Assembly: GCA_944321015.1 (NCBI GenBank) | Contig: CALUJS010000008.1 | Span: forward strand, 1-64,000 | DNA from: an uncultured Phocaeicola sp. | Lineage (GTDB): Bacteria > Bacteroidota > Bacteroidia > Bacteroidales > Bacteroidaceae | Reading direction: 5' to 3' | Length of the DNA stretch: 64,000 nucleotides | Shown here: piece by piece, positions 54,501-63,300 of the stretch | Layout of the letters: each line of letters starts with the position of its first letter | How positions within the stretch are numbered: position 1 is the first letter of the stretch | The notes under the pieces: generated by a model | The model's input: the letters and a program-made list of their open reading frames with translations, nothing else | What the model was told of the DNA's origin: nothing | Database searches by the model: none | Made by a program: the position numbers and the translations under genes

Positions 54501-56186
54501 ATGAAACACGTACAAAAGTTGATGTCGGCAGCCGTTCTGTCGGCATGTGTGTTGCCGGTGGCAGCACAGTATCCCACTATCCCCGATTCGATAGCAGCTC
54601 GCATAGAGCGTCAGCAAGGAGAAATAGACCGTCTGTCGAACGAAGCTTGGAATAAGGCACAGCCTGTCGTGGAGCAGGAAGCCGCCAATGGTCGTCCTTA
54701 CAAGCCTTGGGCTTCCAAACCGAGCGATTTGCTGAAAGCAGATATTCCCGCATTCCCCGGTGCTGAAGGCGGAGGTGCCTATACGCCGGGCGGACGCGGC
54801 GGCAAGGTGTTGGTGGTGACCAATCTGAATGACCGTGGTCCCGGTTCGTTCCGCGAAGCATGCGAGACGGGAGGTGCGCGTATCATTGTGTTCAACGTGT
54901 CGGGTGTCATTCGCCTGAAGAGTCCGATTAACGTGCGTGCTCCCTATGTCACCATTGCAGGTCAGACTGCTCCGGGCGATGGTATTTGCGTGACCGGTGC
55001 TTCGTTCTTGATTGATACGCATGATGTGGTCATCCGTCACATGCGTTTCCGTCGCGGGGCGACAGACGTGGCTTTCCGCGATGATGCGCTGGGTGGCAAC
55101 GGTGTCGGCAACATTATGATTGACCACGTGTCGGCTTCGTGGGGCTTGGATGAAAACATGTCCATGTATCGCCACGTGTACAATCGCGACCCGAAAACGA
55201 AGAAGGGCGAGAAACTTCCCACGGTAAATATCACTATCCAGAACTCCATCTTTTCGGAAGCTCTCGATACGTACAACCATGCCTTTGGTTCCACCATTGG
55301 CGGACACAACTGTATGTTTGCCCGCAATCTCTTTGCTTCCAACATCAGCCGCAACTGCTCCATCGGCATGAACGAAGACTTTAACTTCGTAAACAATGTT
55401 ACGTTCAACTGGTGGAACCGCTCGGTCGACGGTGGCGATCATACGAGCCGCTTGAACATCATCAACAATAACTTCAAACCGGGCCCCATTACTCCCGAAG
55501 GCAAGCCCATCAGCTACCGCATTGTAAAACTCGATTCCGGTCGTGCCAAGGAGAATCGCGATCAGTACGGTAAAGCCTATGTGACAGGCAATGTGGTGTG
55601 GGGCAATGAAGCCGTCACCAAGGATAACTGGGCCGGCGGTGTACAGATTGGCAATGGCCCTGTCCCTGCAGAGCGTTTGCCGGAGATACGTATGGACAAG
55701 CCTTTCCCGATGCCCAATGTGACTATCATGCCGGCCAAGGAGGCCTACAACTATGTGTTGGACAACGTAGGAGCAACCTTCCCCAAACGCGACGCAGTGG
55801 ATGCTCGTGTCATCGAAACCGTGAAGACCGGGAAGGCCATCTATGCCGCCGATGCCAAAGAGTTTACCACTCCCTATGTGAAGCGTCGTCTTCCGGCCGA
55901 TTCCTACAAGTTGGGTATCATCACTCATCCGAGTCAGGTAGGTGGTCTGCCCGAATACAAAGGAACTCCGGTCGTGGATAGCGACAACGACGGTATGCCC
56001 GACGCATGGGAAATCAAATACGGCCTCAATCCGAATGACCCGAGTGACGCCGTGAAGGACTGCAATGGCGACGGATACACGAATATTGAGAAATACATCA
56101 ACGGCATTGATCCGACCAAGAAAGTGGATTGGACGGATGTGAAGAACAACCATGATACATTGGCCGGACGAAAGAGCTTGTTATAA
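54501..56186 (+). CDS. Pectate-lyase-like protein (PL1 type)
   Basis: A 561-residue secreted protein with signal MKHVQKLMSAAVLSACVLPV (ending AAQ). The beta-helix starts at IPAFPGAEGGGAYTPGGRGG, with RGPGSFREACETGGARIIVF, PYVTIAGQTAPGDGICVTGA and NIMIDHVSASWGLDENMS. The C-terminus has a calcium type-3 repeat, DSDNDGMPDAWEIKYGLNP. It shares the GQTAPG core with the 37687-40191 protein but lacks that protein's long N-terminal part. Likely acts on pectin in the periplasm or at the surface. The next gene follows after 33 bases. Confidence 0.88.
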   Translation: MKHVQKLMSAAVLSACVLPVAAQYPTIPDSIAARIERQQGEIDRLSNEAWNKAQPVVEQEAANGRPYKPWASKPSDLLKADIPAFPGAEGGGAYTPGGRGGKVLVVTNLNDRGPGSFREACETGGARIIVFNVSGVIRLKSPINVRAPYVTIAGQTAPGDGICVTGASFLIDTHDVVIRHMRFRRGATDVAFRDDALGGNGVGNIMIDHVSASWGLDENMSMYRHVYNRDPKTKKGEKLPTVNITIQNSIFSEALDTYNHAFGSTIGGHNCMFARNLFASNISRNCSIGMNEDFNFVNNVTFNWWNRSVDGGDHTSRLNIINNNFKPGPITPEGKPISYRIVKLDSGRAKENRDQYGKAYVTGNVVWGNEAVTKDNWAGGVQIGNGPVPAERLPEIRMDKPFPMPNVTIMPAKEAYNYVLDNVGATFPKRDAVDARVIETVKTGKAIYAADAKEFTTPYVKRRLPADSYKLGIITHPSQVGGLPEYKGTPVVDSDNDGMPDAWEIKYGLNPNDPSDAVKDCNGDGYTNIEKYINGIDPTKKVDWTDVKNNHDTLAGRKSLL

Positions 56187-56219
56187 TGTATAGCCTATAA
56201 TCTAAATAATCAATAATCG

Positions 56220-59200
56220 ATGAAATCAATCCATTTAAAGACTTTGGCTTTGGGATTGCTTACAGTAGGGTTTGTGCAGATGAATGCACAAACCTTTGCT
56301 GTTCAGACCAAAGGGGAGCATCTGTCTTATGTCACCGATGACAGAGGCAATCGTGTGTTGGATTACTCCACATGCGGTTATCGTAATTCCAATGTGGATA
56401 TTCCCAATGTGGACAATGTTGTGTTTGTACCCTGTCAAACGGGTGATAACAGCGAGCGCATTCAGCGTGCATTAGACTATGTGGGCTCTTTGAAGCCGAA
56501 TGCTGACGGCTTCCGTGGCGCTGTATTATTGGACAAAGGGACATTTGAGCTTTCTGAGCCGTTGCGTATCAGTGTTTCCGGAGTGGTGCTTCGCGGAGTG
56601 TCGAAAGAAGAGACTGTGCTGAAGAAGACCGGAGTAGATCGTTGTGCGCTTATCTACATAGAAGGTATAAACGATTGCAAGGAGACGGCAACGACCGATA
56701 TTGTTACAGACTATGTGCCGGTAAATGCGTTGACTTTTGAAGTTGAGCGGGGAACCGGTTTGCAGGCCGGCGAGCGTGTCATGATATATCGTCCTTGCAC
56801 AAAAGAGTGGATAGCTTCGCTCGGATGTGGCATCTTTGGCGGTGGTATCAGCGCATTAGGTTGGAAAGAAGGCGATGTCGATTTGTATTGGGACAGAACC
56901 ATCACAGCTGTGGACGGCAACAAAGTGACCATTGATGCTCCGGTGTCGATGGCATTGGATAAAGCATACGGGCAATGCACCCTTTCTCCTTACGTTTGGG
57001 AAGGCCGTGTGGCCGATGCCGGCGTGGAGAATCTGACGCTGATGTCCGATTACAATAAGAAATATCCGATGGATGAAGACCACTGCTGGAGCGGCATCTC
57101 GATAGAAAATGCCGAGAATTGCTGGGTGCGTATGGTAGACTTCAGGCACTTTGCCGGCAGCGCAGTGATTGTGCAGCGCACCGGTGCTCGTGTCACGGTG
57201 GAGGACTGTCGTTCGTTGGAACCGGTGTCCGAGTTGGCCGGTATGCGTCGCCGTTCGTTCTACACGATGGGACAACAAGTGCTTTTCCAGCGTTGCTATT
57301 CAGAGTATGCCATGAATGACTTTGTGGCCGGATACAGCGCCGCAGGTCCGAACGCCTTTGTGCAGTGCGATTCGTGGGAATCCAACAGTTTCAGCGGTTC
57401 CATCGGTTCATGGGCGGCAGGATTGCTGTTTGATATCGTCAACATCGACGGACACGACCTGATGTTTGCCAATCTGGGGCAGGACAAGGTGGGAGCCGGA
57501 TGGAACACCGGCAACAGCCTCTTCTGGCAATGCACCGCCAATGAGCTGTTCTGCTACACTCCGGTGAAAGATGCGCCCAATCGTGCTTACGGCTGCTGGG
57601 GAGCCTTCTCGGGCGATGGCGAATGGGCCGAATCCAACAACCACGTGAAGCCGCGCAGTTGCTTCTATGCCCAACTGGCCGACCGTTTGCAACAGAATGT
57701 GGATGAGCGTGCGCGCATATTGCCACGTTCGACCAATGCCAGCACCAGCCCCACGTTGGAACAGGCGGCCATGATGGCCAAGGAGTCGTTGGAGCCTCGC
57801 CTTACGCTTGACATGTGGATTCAGCAAGGTTCTTTCCCCGCATCAGTAGAAACCGCCGGGCTGAAATCGGTGGACGACATCAAGGCTGAGGCAAAACCGG
57901 CTCCGGCCAAGATGAAGTTTGACATCGTCAACGGACATCTGGTGGCCGATGGCAAATTGCTCGAAGGCAACCGTCAGGAAGTGACGTGGTGGAACGGACG
58001 TACGAAATACAACGCCATCAGCAAGGCCAAACCGCACGTCACCCGTTTTGTCCCCGACCAGGAAGGACTGGGACTGACCGACCGCATCGACTCCACCATC
58101 GTGAGCATGAAGCGCAGAGGCTGTGTGGCATTCGACCATAATTATGGCCTGTGGTACGACTTGCGCCGCACCGACCATGAGCGCATCCGCCGCCGCGACG
58201 GCGATGTGTGGGCGCCGCTCTACGAGCAGCCTTTCGGCCGTTCCGGTCAGGGCAAGGCTTGGGACGGGTTGAGCAAATACGACCTGACCCGCCCGAACGC
58301 ATGGTATTGGTATCGCCTGAAATCGTTTGCCGACAAGGCCGAGACCGAAGGCATATTGCTTTATCATCAGAACTATTTCCAGCACAACATTCTGGAGGCC
58401 GGCGCGCATTGGGTGGACTGCCCGTGGCGCGACGCCAACAACATCAACAACACCGACATGGGCGAACCGGTCAACTTTGCCGGCGACAAACGCATCTTCG
58501 TGGCCGACAAGTTCTACGACGAGAACCATCCCGTGCGTCGTGAGCTCCATCGTCAGTACATCCGTCAGTGTTTGGACAACTTTGCCGACAACCGCAATGT
58601 CATCCAGTTCATCAGTGCGGAATACACCGGTCCGCTTCACTTCACCGAGTTCTGGCTCGACTGCATTGCCGAGTGGGAACAGGAGACGGGCAAAGACGCT
58701 TTGATTGCGCTGAGCGCCACCAAGGATGTGCAGGATGCCATTCTGGCCGATCCGAAGCGTGCAGCCGTGGTCGACATCATCGACATCCGCTACTGGCATT
58801 ACCGCAACGACGGTTCGGCCTATGCGCCCGAGGGCGGCAAGAACATGGCTCCCCGTCAGCACGCCCGCAAGATGAAAGTCGGAAGCATGGGCTACGCGGG
58901 TGCCTATAAGGCGGTGAGCGAATATCGCACGAAATATCCCGATAAGGCCGTGATACTGACCGCACAGGATTATCCGGCACAAGGTTGGGCCGTATTGATG
59001 GGCGGCGGTTCCTGTCCGGTGCTCCGTGTGGAGGACGATGATTTTCTGGCCGACGTGCCTTATATGAACGTTGTTCCGTCAGAAACCGGTGACTATGAGA
59101 TGATAGCCGGCGAGAAGCAGGGCGCCGTCCTGAACGTTCACAAGGCGATGGACGTGCCCGTGTCGTTGCCTTCCGGCAAGTATTGCGTGAAATACATCCA

Positions 59201-59306
59201 TCCGAAGAGTTGCAAGGTGACGGTGGTTGCCAAGAGCGTGAAGGTGAAAGGCGACTACACGTTGCGTGCCGACAAGGAAGGCATCTACTGGCTGCAGAAA
59301 CTGTAA
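56220..59306 (+). CDS. Large beta-helix plus barrel-like polysaccharide enzyme candidate
   Basis: A 1028-residue exported protein (signal ending FVQMNAQ). Residues about 30-560 look like a pectate-lyase-type right-handed beta-helix (IQRALDYVGS, VLRGVSKEETVLKKTGVD, ENCWVRMVDFRHFAGSAV). Residues about 570-950 look different, with the order of a TIM-barrel hydrolase: VTRFVPDQEGLG, LLYHQNYFQHN, FISAEYTGPLHFTEFW and VDIIDIRYWHY. The C-terminus is a beta domain. It may match DUF4955/DUF6298, from memory only. Its pairing with a PL1-like gene suggests pectin work. Confidence 0.75.
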   Translation: MKSIHLKTLALGLLTVGFVQMNAQTFAVQTKGEHLSYVTDDRGNRVLDYSTCGYRNSNVDIPNVDNVVFVPCQTGDNSERIQRALDYVGSLKPNADGFRGAVLLDKGTFELSEPLRISVSGVVLRGVSKEETVLKKTGVDRCALIYIEGINDCKETATTDIVTDYVPVNALTFEVERGTGLQAGERVMIYRPCTKEWIASLGCGIFGGGISALGWKEGDVDLYWDRTITAVDGNKVTIDAPVSMALDKAYGQCTLSPYVWEGRVADAGVENLTLMSDYNKKYPMDEDHCWSGISIENAENCWVRMVDFRHFAGSAVIVQRTGARVTVEDCRSLEPVSELAGMRRRSFYTMGQQVLFQRCYSEYAMNDFVAGYSAAGPNAFVQCDSWESNSFSGSIGSWAAGLLFDIVNIDGHDLMFANLGQDKVGAGWNTGNSLFWQCTANELFCYTPVKDAPNRAYGCWGAFSGDGEWAESNNHVKPRSCFYAQLADRLQQNVDERARILPRSTNASTSPTLEQAAMMAKESLEPRLTLDMWIQQGSFPASVETAGLKSVDDIKAEAKPAPAKMKFDIVNGHLVADGKLLEGNRQEVTWWNGRTKYNAISKAKPHVTRFVPDQEGLGLTDRIDSTIVSMKRRGCVAFDHNYGLWYDLRRTDHERIRRRDGDVWAPLYEQPFGRSGQGKAWDGLSKYDLTRPNAWYWYRLKSFADKAETEGILLYHQNYFQHNILEAGAHWVDCPWRDANNINNTDMGEPVNFAGDKRIFVADKFYDENHPVRRELHRQYIRQCLDNFADNRNVIQFISAEYTGPLHFTEFWLDCIAEWEQETGKDALIALSATKDVQDAILADPKRAAVVDIIDIRYWHYRNDGSAYAPEGGKNMAPRQHARKMKVGSMGYAGAYKAVSEYRTKYPDKAVILTAQDYPAQGWAVLMGGGSCPVLRVEDDDFLADVPYMNVVPSETGDYEMIAGEKQGAVLNVHKAMDVPVSLPSGKYCVKYIHPKSCKVTVVAKSVKVKGDYTLRADKEGIYWLQKL

Positions 59307-59331
59307 TTGTTTTTTCTGAATAATGTTTATT

Positions 59332-59367
59332 CCCCTTGAGGCCGTGCGATGAGCCGGTTTCAAGGGG
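59332..59367 (+). terminator. Terminator of the pectin two-gene unit
   Basis: CCCCTTGA (59332-59339) pairs with TCAAGGGG (59360-59367), with an inner GGC/GCC; ATTTTCG follows. Confidence 0.7.
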
Positions 59368-59409
59368 ATTTTCGTATCGGTCCGCTTGATGCGTTGCTTT
59401 CGGGCGGAG

Positions 59410-59466
59410 ATATGGTCGCCCGCGTCCGGGGATATGGCCGCTCGCGTGCGGGAATATGGCGGCTTA
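59410..59466. repeat. 22-bp-phased ATAT array, locus 6
   Basis: ATAT at 59410, 59432 and 59454 (22-base phase). It sits between convergent genes and reaches the miaA stop codon at 59464. Confidence 0.85.
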
Positions 59467-60372
59467 CTGCAGGCGGGCGAGTTGATCCTCGATGTGGGCG
59501 AGCAGGGCTTCCTGTTCGTCGGGATGGAACCATCGGATGGAAGTGTCGCGCTTGAACCACGTCATTTGTTTGCGTGAGTAGATGCGCGTGTTTTGTTTTA
59601 TTTTTTCGATGGCGAACGGCAGTTCCCAAGTGCCGTCGAAATAGTTGAACAGCTCTTTGTAACCCACGGTATTGAGCGAGTTCAGGTGGCGGTGCGGATA
59701 GATGCGGCGGGCCTCTTCCACCAGTCCGTCGGCAATCATCTGGTCCACGCGTTGGTTGATGCGTGCGTACAACTCTTCGCGCTCCCGCCGGAGGCCGATT
59801 TTGAGGATGTGGAACGGGCGTTGTTTCGGTGTTCGGGTGCGGAATGAGGTATAGCTTCGCCCCGTCATGTAGCATATTTCGAGCGCGTGGATGACCCGTT
59901 TGGGATTTTTCCGGTCTACGATGTCGTAATATTCGGGGTCGAGCAGTTTCAGTTCGGCGCACAATGCGTCCAGTCCCACAGCCTTGTAATGTTCCATCAT
60001 GTGCGTACGCGTTTCGGCATCCACGGTCGGTATGTCGTCAATGCCGTTGCACACGGCGTCGACGTACATCATGGAGCCTCCCGTCATGAGCAACACGTCG
60101 TGGGTGCGGAACAGTTCGTCGGCCAGCCGCAGGGCGTCGGCTTCATATTGGGCGGCACTATAATAATCGTCGAGCTTCAGCGTGCCGATGAAATAGTGTT
60201 TGACCCGTGCCAGTTGTTCGTCGGTGGGCGCGGCGGTTCCTATTTTCAAGTCGGCATACAGTTGGCGCGAGTCCGACGAAAGGATGGGCGAGTGGTATTT
60301 TTCGGCGATGGACAGGCTCAGCTCGGTTTTTCCTACTCCCGTAGGCCCGACCAGCACGATGAGGCATTTCAT
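59464..60372 (-). CDS. miaA: tRNA dimethylallyltransferase
   Basis: The 302-residue enzyme adds a dimethylallyl group to A37 of tRNAs reading UNN codons. It starts [20 protein letters not shown] (P-loop), with [33 protein letters not shown] and [18 protein letters not shown]. The start at 60372 is chosen because the P-loop is normally within 20 residues of the N-terminus; the frame opens at 60405. Confidence 0.95.
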   Translation of the reverse strand: MKCLIVLVGPTGVGKTELSLSIAEKYHSPILSSDSRQLYADLKIGTAAPTDEQLARVKHYFIGTLKLDDYYSAAQYEADALRLADELFRTHDVLLMTGGSMMYVDAVCNGIDDIPTVDAETRTHMMEHYKAVGLDALCAELKLLDPEYYDIVDRKNPKRVIHALEICYMTGRSYTSFRTRTPKQRPFHILKIGLRREREELYARINQRVDQMIADGLVEEARRIYPHRHLNSLNTVGYKELFNYFDGTWELPFAIEKIKQNTRIYSRKQMTWFKRDTSIRWFHPDEQEALLAHIEDQLARLQ

Positions 60373-60402
60373 AGGCGGCGTATTTTCGGTGTGGAGAAAA
60401 GA

Positions 60403-60440
60403 CAAGAGGGGATGTCAGGAACTGGTGACACCCCCTCTTG
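60403..60440 (-). terminator. Hairpin between the TnpR-passenger-like gene and miaA
   Basis: Nine outer and five inner pairs (CAAGAGGGG...TGTCA with TGACA...CCCCTCTTG), followed on the minus strand by TCTTTTCTCC. It may end the lpx transcript or attenuate miaA. Confidence 0.65.
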
Positions 60441-60468
60441 TTTGTTGTTATGGTGCAGAGGCGGATGG

Positions 60469-61020
60469 TTAATAGCGGTCGTAGCTGTTGCTGCCCTCGT
60501 CCATTTCAAAACCGTCCGGGTCGAACTCTTCGGGGTCGAACGACTGGTCGCCGTAGAAATTCTCGTCGAGGTCGAGCGAATTGTTGGTGTTGCTTTTGGC
60601 CATTTCGTCGAAGTCGATGGACTGTTTGGGCGCTTTGCCGTGTTTGCGCGAGCATTCCGGTTTGTCGAGGTCCTTACCGGGGATGATTTCGGTCAGCTCG
60701 ATGAAAAACACCCGTTCGGTCAGCGGGTCGAACACGTAGAGCAGGCGTTGCTTCTCTTCTTCTATCAGTTCGCTCAGGTGGGTGTCTTTCATTATCCAGC
60801 TGTCTTCGTCGGAGCTGGTACCCATGTCTTCCAAGGTTACCTCTTTCTCCTTTTCCCAGTCGCTGTCGCAAATGAAGAAGGAAGTCATCTGGTCGTCCTT
60901 GTAGCCACATGAGGTCAATATGGCCCGATGAAGGTTGAAGAATGTGGCGTCTGAGTCGATTTTGATTTCTCGCAGGAAGTCGTCTACTTCGTCGGATATG
61001 ATTGTAAATCTGTAAATCAT
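60469..61020 (-). CDS. IS1096 passenger TnpR-like / pRiA4b ORF3-type protein
   Basis: A 183-residue acidic protein. The N-terminal 115 residues (YRFTIISDEVDDFLREIKID, FFNLHRAILTSCGY, LLYVFDPLTERVFFIELTEI) match what is annotated as the IS1096 element passenger TnpR family or pRiA4b ORF-3 domain. The tail is rich in Asp, Asn and Glu. No transposase is nearby and the gene follows lpxA by 16 bases, so it is probably a resident gene and not a mobile one. The function is unknown. Confidence 0.75.
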   Translation of the reverse strand: MIYRFTIISDEVDDFLREIKIDSDATFFNLHRAILTSCGYKDDQMTSFFICDSDWEKEKEVTLEDMGTSSDEDSWIMKDTHLSELIEEEKQRLLYVFDPLTERVFFIELTEIIPGKDLDKPECSRKHGKAPKQSIDFDEMAKSNTNNSLDLDENFYGDQSFDPEEFDPDGFEMDEGSNSYDRY

Positions 61021-61036
61021 GATGTGTGATGTTGTT

Positions 61037-61804
61037 TTATCTGATTATGCCTCTTTGTGATTCCCTGACGAACGAGACGATGTATTCTATCTCTTTGCTC
61101 ATGGGAACCTCGGCTTGAACTTTTTCGATGGCATCGCTCACGTTCAGTCCGCTTTGGTAGATGATGCGGTATGCGTTGTGGATGTTTTCTATCAGTTCGT
61201 TCGAGAACCCGCGACGGCGCAATCCCACGATGTTGATGCCCGCATAGGTGATGGGTTCGCGTCCGGCAATGATGAAGGGGGGAATGTCTTTGCTGAACCG
61301 GCATCCGCCCTGAATCATGACGTATCCGCCCACGCGGCAGAACTGGTGCATCAGCACATTGGCGCTGACGATGGCATTGTCGTCGATGATGACTTCGCCT
61401 GCCATCTTGGTGGAGTTGCCGATGATGCATCCGCTTCCCACACAGGCATCGTGTGCCACGTGGACGCCTTCCATCAGCAGGTTGTTGCTGCCCACGACGG
61501 TCTTGCCTTTCGATGCCGTGCCACGGTTGATGGTCACGTTCTCGCGGATGGTGTTGTTGTCGCCTATTTCGGCCGTGGTTTCTTCGCCACGGAACTTCAG
61601 GTCTTGCGGAATGGCTCCGATGACGGCGCCGGGGAAGATGCGGTTACCGTTGCCGATGCGTGCGCCATACATGATGTTGGCGTTGGACATGATGACGTTG
61701 TTGTCGCCAATGACAACATTCTTGTCAATGAACACGAACGGGCCTATTTCCACGTTCTCGCCAATCTTTGCTTCTGGATGGATATATGCTAAAGAGCTAA
61801 TCAT
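61037..61804 (-). CDS. lpxA: UDP-N-acetylglucosamine acyltransferase
   Basis: The 255-residue left-handed beta-helix enzyme performs the first step of lipid A synthesis. It starts MISSLAYIHPEAKIGENVEI and continues in hexapeptide repeats, with VTINRGTASKGKTVVG, LLMEGVHVAHDACVGSGCII and VHQFCRVG-like LMHQFCRVGGYVMIQGG, containing the catalytic His region. An earlier frame start at 61888 adds 28 residues in a hairpin region and is not used. Confidence 0.95.
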   Translation of the reverse strand: MISSLAYIHPEAKIGENVEIGPFVFIDKNVVIGDNNVIMSNANIMYGARIGNGNRIFPGAVIGAIPQDLKFRGEETTAEIGDNNTIRENVTINRGTASKGKTVVGSNNLLMEGVHVAHDACVGSGCIIGNSTKMAGEVIIDDNAIVSANVLMHQFCRVGGYVMIQGGCRFSKDIPPFIIAGREPITYAGINIVGLRRRGFSNELIENIHNAYRIIYQSGLNVSDAIEKVQAEVPMSKEIEYIVSFVRESQRGIIR

Positions 61805-61842
61805 AAAAGTATATAATAATGTAATTAGGAATAAACGGATTA

Positions 61843-61885
61843 AGAATGAAGAACACGGCATGGCGGCCGGGGGATTCTTCATTCT
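61843..61885 (-). other. Intercistronic hairpin between lpxC/fabZ and lpxA
   Basis: A perfect 11-bp inverted repeat (61843-61853 and 61875-61885) in the 97-base gap of the lipid A operon, with no real U-tract. It may be a processing site or weak attenuator. Confidence 0.55.
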
Positions 61886-61901
61886 CAAAACGCTTCTTGG
61901 G

Positions 61902-63287
61902 TTATTTGTTTTTTACGATTTGTGCCATAAACTCGGCTTCGCATACGATTTTCTCACCTACGAACGCATACCCTTTCATGGTCGAGACTCCGCGCCGTAT
62001 GGGTGCCAACAGCTCGACGCGGAAAATGAGCGTGTCGCCCGGAACCACCTTTTGGCGGAATTTCACGTTGTCAATCTTGAGGAAGTAGGTGGAGTATCTT
62101 TCCGGCTCGTCTACGGAGTTCAGCACCAGCAGTCCGCCCACTTGGGCCATGGCTTCTATCTGGAGCACGCCCGGCATGACGGGCTCTTGCGGGAAGTGTC
62201 CCGTGAAGAAAGGCTCGTTGGCGGTGATGTTTTTCACGCCCACGATGTAGTTGGCGCCTATGGCGATTACTTTGTCGACCAATTGGAATGGATAGCGGTG
62301 GGGCAGGAGTTCGCGGATGCGGTTGACGTCCATGATGGGCGTTTCGTTGCAGTTGTATATGGGTGCCTGTATTTCGTGCTGCTTGATTTCTTTGCGCAGC
62401 AGGCGTGCGAACTTGTTGTTTACCGTATGTCCCGGGCGGGTGGCAATGATGCGTCCTTTGAGGGGTTTGCCTATAAGGGCCAGGTCGCCGATGAGGTCGA
62501 GCAGTTTGTGACGTGCCGGTTCGTTGGGCCACACCAGCGGTTTGTTGTTCAGGTAGCCCATTTTGGTGGCATCGCGATGTTCCACCTTCATCACGTCGGC
62601 CAGGCGGTCGAACTGGGCTTGCGGCATTTGTTGCTCGTAGATGACGATGGCGTTGTCGAGGTCGCCTCCCTTGATGAGGCCAGCCGCAAGCAGCGGCTCA
62701 ATCTCGCGAACGAATACGAACGTGCGGCTGGATGCAATCTCCGTGGGGAAATCGGCCATGTTGTCCAACGTGGCAAACTGGTTCGACAGGATGCGCGAGT
62801 TGTAGGAAACCAACACGTTCACGCTGAAGTTCTCGTCGGGGAGGACGATGATGGACGAACCGGTGTTCTCGTCCTTGTATTCTATTTTGGACTTGATGAT
62901 ATAGTAGTCTTTTACGGCGTTCTGTTCTGCTATGCCCACGCGTTCGATGTTTTCCACATACGCCTTTGCGCTTCCGTCGAGGATGGGGAACTCGGGTCCG
63001 TTGACCTGTATGAGACAGTTATCGATGCCGGCGGCGTAGAGGGCTGCCAACCCGTGTTCCACCGTACTGACTTTTACGCCATTCTTGGAGAGCACTGTGC
63101 CTCGTGTGGTTTCGCTCACGTTTTCTGCAACGGCATCGATGATGGGTTGTCCTTCCACGTCGATACGCTGTATCTTATAGCCATGATTGTCCGGAGCAGG
63201 GTTGAAAGTCACTGTCAGGTTCAAACCGGTATGAAGGCCTTTTCCGCAGAGGGAGAAGCTGCCTTTGAGTGTTTTCTGTTTCAACAT
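61902..63287 (-). CDS. lpxC/fabZ: Fused LpxC deacetylase / FabZ dehydratase
   Basis: This 461-residue fusion covers two steps. LpxC (1-305) deacetylates UDP-3-O-acyl-GlcNAc: KGSFSLCGKGLHTG, VSTVEHGLAALYAAGIDNC with a zinc His, and EPARHKLLDLIGDLALIG with the second His and Asp. FabZ (about 315-461) dehydrates 3-hydroxyacyl-ACP: LPHRYPFQLVDKV, with the active His, and GHFPQEPVMPGVLQIEAMAQ. The fusion is known from Bacteroidota. It lies 13 bases after lpxD. Confidence 0.95.
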   Translation of the reverse strand: MLKQKTLKGSFSLCGKGLHTGLNLTVTFNPAPDNHGYKIQRIDVEGQPIIDAVAENVSETTRGTVLSKNGVKVSTVEHGLAALYAAGIDNCLIQVNGPEFPILDGSAKAYVENIERVGIAEQNAVKDYYIIKSKIEYKDENTGSSIIVLPDENFSVNVLVSYNSRILSNQFATLDNMADFPTEIASSRTFVFVREIEPLLAAGLIKGGDLDNAIVIYEQQMPQAQFDRLADVMKVEHRDATKMGYLNNKPLVWPNEPARHKLLDLIGDLALIGKPLKGRIIATRPGHTVNNKFARLLRKEIKQHEIQAPIYNCNETPIMDVNRIRELLPHRYPFQLVDKVIAIGANYIVGVKNITANEPFFTGHFPQEPVMPGVLQIEAMAQVGGLLVLNSVDEPERYSTYFLKIDNVKFRQKVVPGDTLIFRVELLAPIRRGVSTMKGYAFVGEKIVCEAEFMAQIVKNK

Positions 63288-63300
63288 GGTTGCTATGTGT

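Noticed and set aside
60469..61020. Remnant of a mobile element
   Set aside because: The frame is intact, no transposase, terminal repeats or target duplication are seen, and spacing fits an operon gene.
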